Below, in pieces: positions 62,509-64,000 of a stretch of DNA of 64,000 nucleotides; the stretch's first letter is position 1, and each line of letters starts with the position of its first letter. Source of the DNA: Argonema galeatum A003/A1 (GTDB taxonomy: Bacteria; Cyanobacteriota; Cyanobacteriia; Cyanobacteriales; Aerosakkonemataceae); NCBI RefSeq assembly GCF_023333595.1, contig NZ_JAIQZM010000026.1, positions 34,086 to 98,085 of the forward strand, given 5' to 3'. Under the pieces are notes generated by a model that had not been told where the DNA came from, did not search any database, and saw only the letters and a program-made list of their open reading frames with translations. A program made the position numbers and the translations under genes.

Positions 62509-63315
62509 ATGGGAACTACAAGTAGCATAATGCAGCGCAATAACGTCCAGGTTTTGGGTAATGGCACTCGGACGATCGTCTTTGCCCACGGCTTTGGCTC
62601 GGATCAAAGTGCTTGGCGACATCAGGTAGCAGCATTTTCAACCGATTTTAGGATTGTACTTTTCGATCATGTCGGAGCGGGGAAGTCAGATTTTTCTGCC
62701 TACAGCCCCCGCCGCTACAGCAGCCTATACAGCTATGCAGAAGATTTGCTGGATTTGTGTGCCGAATTAAAACTAACCAAAAGCATTTTGGTCGGTCATT
62801 CTGTAAGTGGTATGGTTAGTCTGCTGGCAGCATTAGTTGAGCCCGATTGCTTCAGCCAACTCATTTTTCTGGATGCGTCGCCGCGTTATCTTAATGATGT
62901 TGGATATTACGGTGGTTTTGAGCAACATGAGTTGGATGCGTTCTACGAAGCTATGTCAGCTAACTACTATGCTTGGGCGAGCGGCTTTGCTCCCATCGCA
63001 ATGGCTACTGAAGATAAACCCGAATTGGCAGCAGAGTTTGCCAGAACTTTGGCGGCTGTTCGTCCCGACATCGCTCAAGCAGTATCAAAGGTGATTTTCC
63101 AGTCGGATCATCGTAACGAATTGCCGCGACTAAAAGTACCAACTGTAATTCTACAAGCCAGCGATGATATTGCGGTGCCGCCTCAAGTAGGTGAGTACAT
63201 GGCAGAAAAAATTCCCCATAGTAAACTTGTTCGCATCAATGCGCGGGGACACTTACCTCATATCCTAGCACCCGACGTAGTAACGAACGCGATCGCTCAA
63301 TGTCTCGCCGCTTGA
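62509..63315 (+). CDS. RsbQ-like alpha/beta hydrolase
   Basis: 268 residues of the RsbQ/KAI2/D14 family: NGTRTIVFAHGFGSDQSAWR, nucleophile VGHSVSGM (Ser98), Asp in QASDDIAVPP, His in RGHLPHIL. In Bacillus, RsbQ works with the sensor phosphatase RsbP, probably by processing a small ligand. Here the next gene overlaps by 16 bp and encodes a membrane protein, so a ligand-sensing pair is plausible. Confidence 0.9.
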   Translation: MGTTSSIMQRNNVQVLGNGTRTIVFAHGFGSDQSAWRHQVAAFSTDFRIVLFDHVGAGKSDFSAYSPRRYSSLYSYAEDLLDLCAELKLTKSILVGHSVSGMVSLLAALVEPDCFSQLIFLDASPRYLNDVGYYGGFEQHELDAFYEAMSANYYAWASGFAPIAMATEDKPELAAEFARTLAAVRPDIAQAVSKVIFQSDHRNELPRLKVPTVILQASDDIAVPPQVGEYMAEKIPHSKLVRINARGHLPHILAPDVVTNAIAQCLAA

Positions 63316-63965
63316 TACAAAAAACTCCAAGATCTCGATTACCGCTCCATCATCCCAACCGATTACCGACATTTGAACCGATCGTCTTAGGTTCAACAAT
63401 CCTACTTGTCGGATTAGGTTTGATGGAGAATTGGTCATTCATCTGGCTGTTAGCGCCAGTACTGTTGACATTCTCTATAATGGTGCCTATACCAAGGCTG
63501 CGAGTTGCAATCTTGGTGGGATTGTTAGGATTAGCGATCGCACTCCTGCACGGTGATGGGTTACTCATCCGTCAATCCCTCGAACTCAGCAGTATTCCTG
63601 TATTCGCCAGCTTAATTCGCCGTTTCCTACAAGACATCGAGTGGCGTTTGGCTTCTCAATCCGTACTCGCTACTCTTGCACAAGCTGACTCAATCGGCAA
63701 ATATGGAAGTAACGATACAGCTAATATAATTATCAGTCAAGTTCTGAGTTTACTGCGCGACTTCGCTGGTGCGGATGCAGCCATCGCAGTTCGCCAACTC
63801 GACGAAGTTACCGCTGAAGTTTTGATGAGTCTACCTGCCAGAACTTTACCCTCTAGCTTGACTGCGCCAACACTTTTTGCCGAAGCACTTGCTCAGAATC
63901 GCTGCCTATACTATATAGATTATCCGCTACATAAAACTTACCTAAACCTACCCAAACAACTCTAG
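63300..63965 (+). CDS. Membrane protein with GAF-like start, partner of RsbQ-like gene
   Basis: 221 residues: two or three membrane helices (about 25-90), then a GAF-like region (AQADSIGKYGSNDTANIIIS, LLRDFAGADAAIAVRQLDEV). It stops at 63965 in mid-domain, near the window edge. Either the stop is real and the protein is short, or a frameshift splits a longer sensor such as an RsbP/RsbU-type phosphatase. Coupled to the RsbQ-like gene by overlap. Confidence 0.65.
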   Translation: MSRRLIQKTPRSRLPLHHPNRLPTFEPIVLGSTILLVGLGLMENWSFIWLLAPVLLTFSIMVPIPRLRVAILVGLLGLAIALLHGDGLLIRQSLELSSIPVFASLIRRFLQDIEWRLASQSVLATLAQADSIGKYGSNDTANIIISQVLSLLRDFAGADAAIAVRQLDEVTAEVLMSLPARTLPSSLTAPTLFAEALAQNRCLYYIDYPLHKTYLNLPKQL

Positions 63966-64000
63966 CTGTCAAATAGGTTCAGCGTTTACTTCCTGCTTCA

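Noticed and set aside
1..64000. tRNA or rRNA genes, intact insertion sequences, prophage genes
   Set aside because: None recognised on reading both strands; a covariance-model and IS search would be decisive.

Overview
This looks like a chromosomal segment of a filamentous, probably non-heterocystous cyanobacterium (Oscillatoriales-like). Reasons: very frequent HIP1-type GCGATCGC octamers; genes for chlorophyll synthesis (acsF), the MEP isoprenoid pathway (dxs) and other cyanobacterial families (DUF928, DUF2996, DUF29, CHASE2/AAA, TPS adhesin, CHAT); and many of the short palindromes and heptameric tandem repeats that fill intergenic DNA in such genomes. No rRNA, tRNA, CRISPR array or intact insertion sequence was recognised. 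Genus and species cannot be fixed from the window.

Layout. 1-7 kb: a PIN toxin-antitoxin (TA) pair, a DUF697 GTPase, a SulP transporter that has lost its STAS domain, dxs, a small membrane protein and a DUF433/DUF5615 TA pair. 7-12 kb: a repeat-rich gap with a truncated gene, mtnA, then a PEP-CTERM protein and two unusual type IV pilin-like genes; the PEP-CTERM gene and the first pilin share an upstream repeat element. 12-17.5 kb: an HD hydrolase, an RTX/sorbosone-dehydrogenase fusion, a three-gene Nudix operon and typA with a strong terminator. 17.5-23.2 kb: a type II restriction-modification pair, then an operon of a membrane-anchored Hsp70-like ATPase and a coiled-coil membrane partner. 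23.4-33.2 kb: accessory region with a WGR/beta-propeller protein, a DUF6888/DUF6887 pair, three TA modules separated by HIP1-containing repeats and flanked by two copies of a DUF29 sequence, a CFI-box protein with small zinc-binding ORFs, a STAND-type ATPase behind tandem operator-like repeats, a Uma2 nuclease and a HicB-like protein.

33.3-39.3 kb: the most coherent metabolic island. On the minus strand lie a DUF2235 lipase-like hydrolase, a cyclooxygenase-like haem dioxygenase and a catalase-related haem protein. The last two match the tandem described in Nostoc punctiforme (linoleate 10S-dioxygenase plus 10S-hydroperoxide lyase). A divergent Old Yellow Enzyme homologue with an altered active site lies beside them, separated by a broken WGR gene. 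Together they could release, oxygenate, cleave and then reduce fatty-acid products.

39.4-50.6 kb: envelope and signalling proteins (TIMP-like protein, SH3/L,D-transpeptidase-like protein, TPS adhesin, CHAT/TPR protein, DUF928, AAA-CHASE2). 50.9-64 kb: mostly housekeeping and metabolism: a PHP phosphatase, an acyl-CoA dehydrogenase-cyclase fusion, a second Uma2, a GAF protein, acsF, DUF2996, threonine synthase flanked by two MoaD/ThiS-like carriers, and an RsbQ-like hydrolase overlapping a membrane sensor gene at the right edge.
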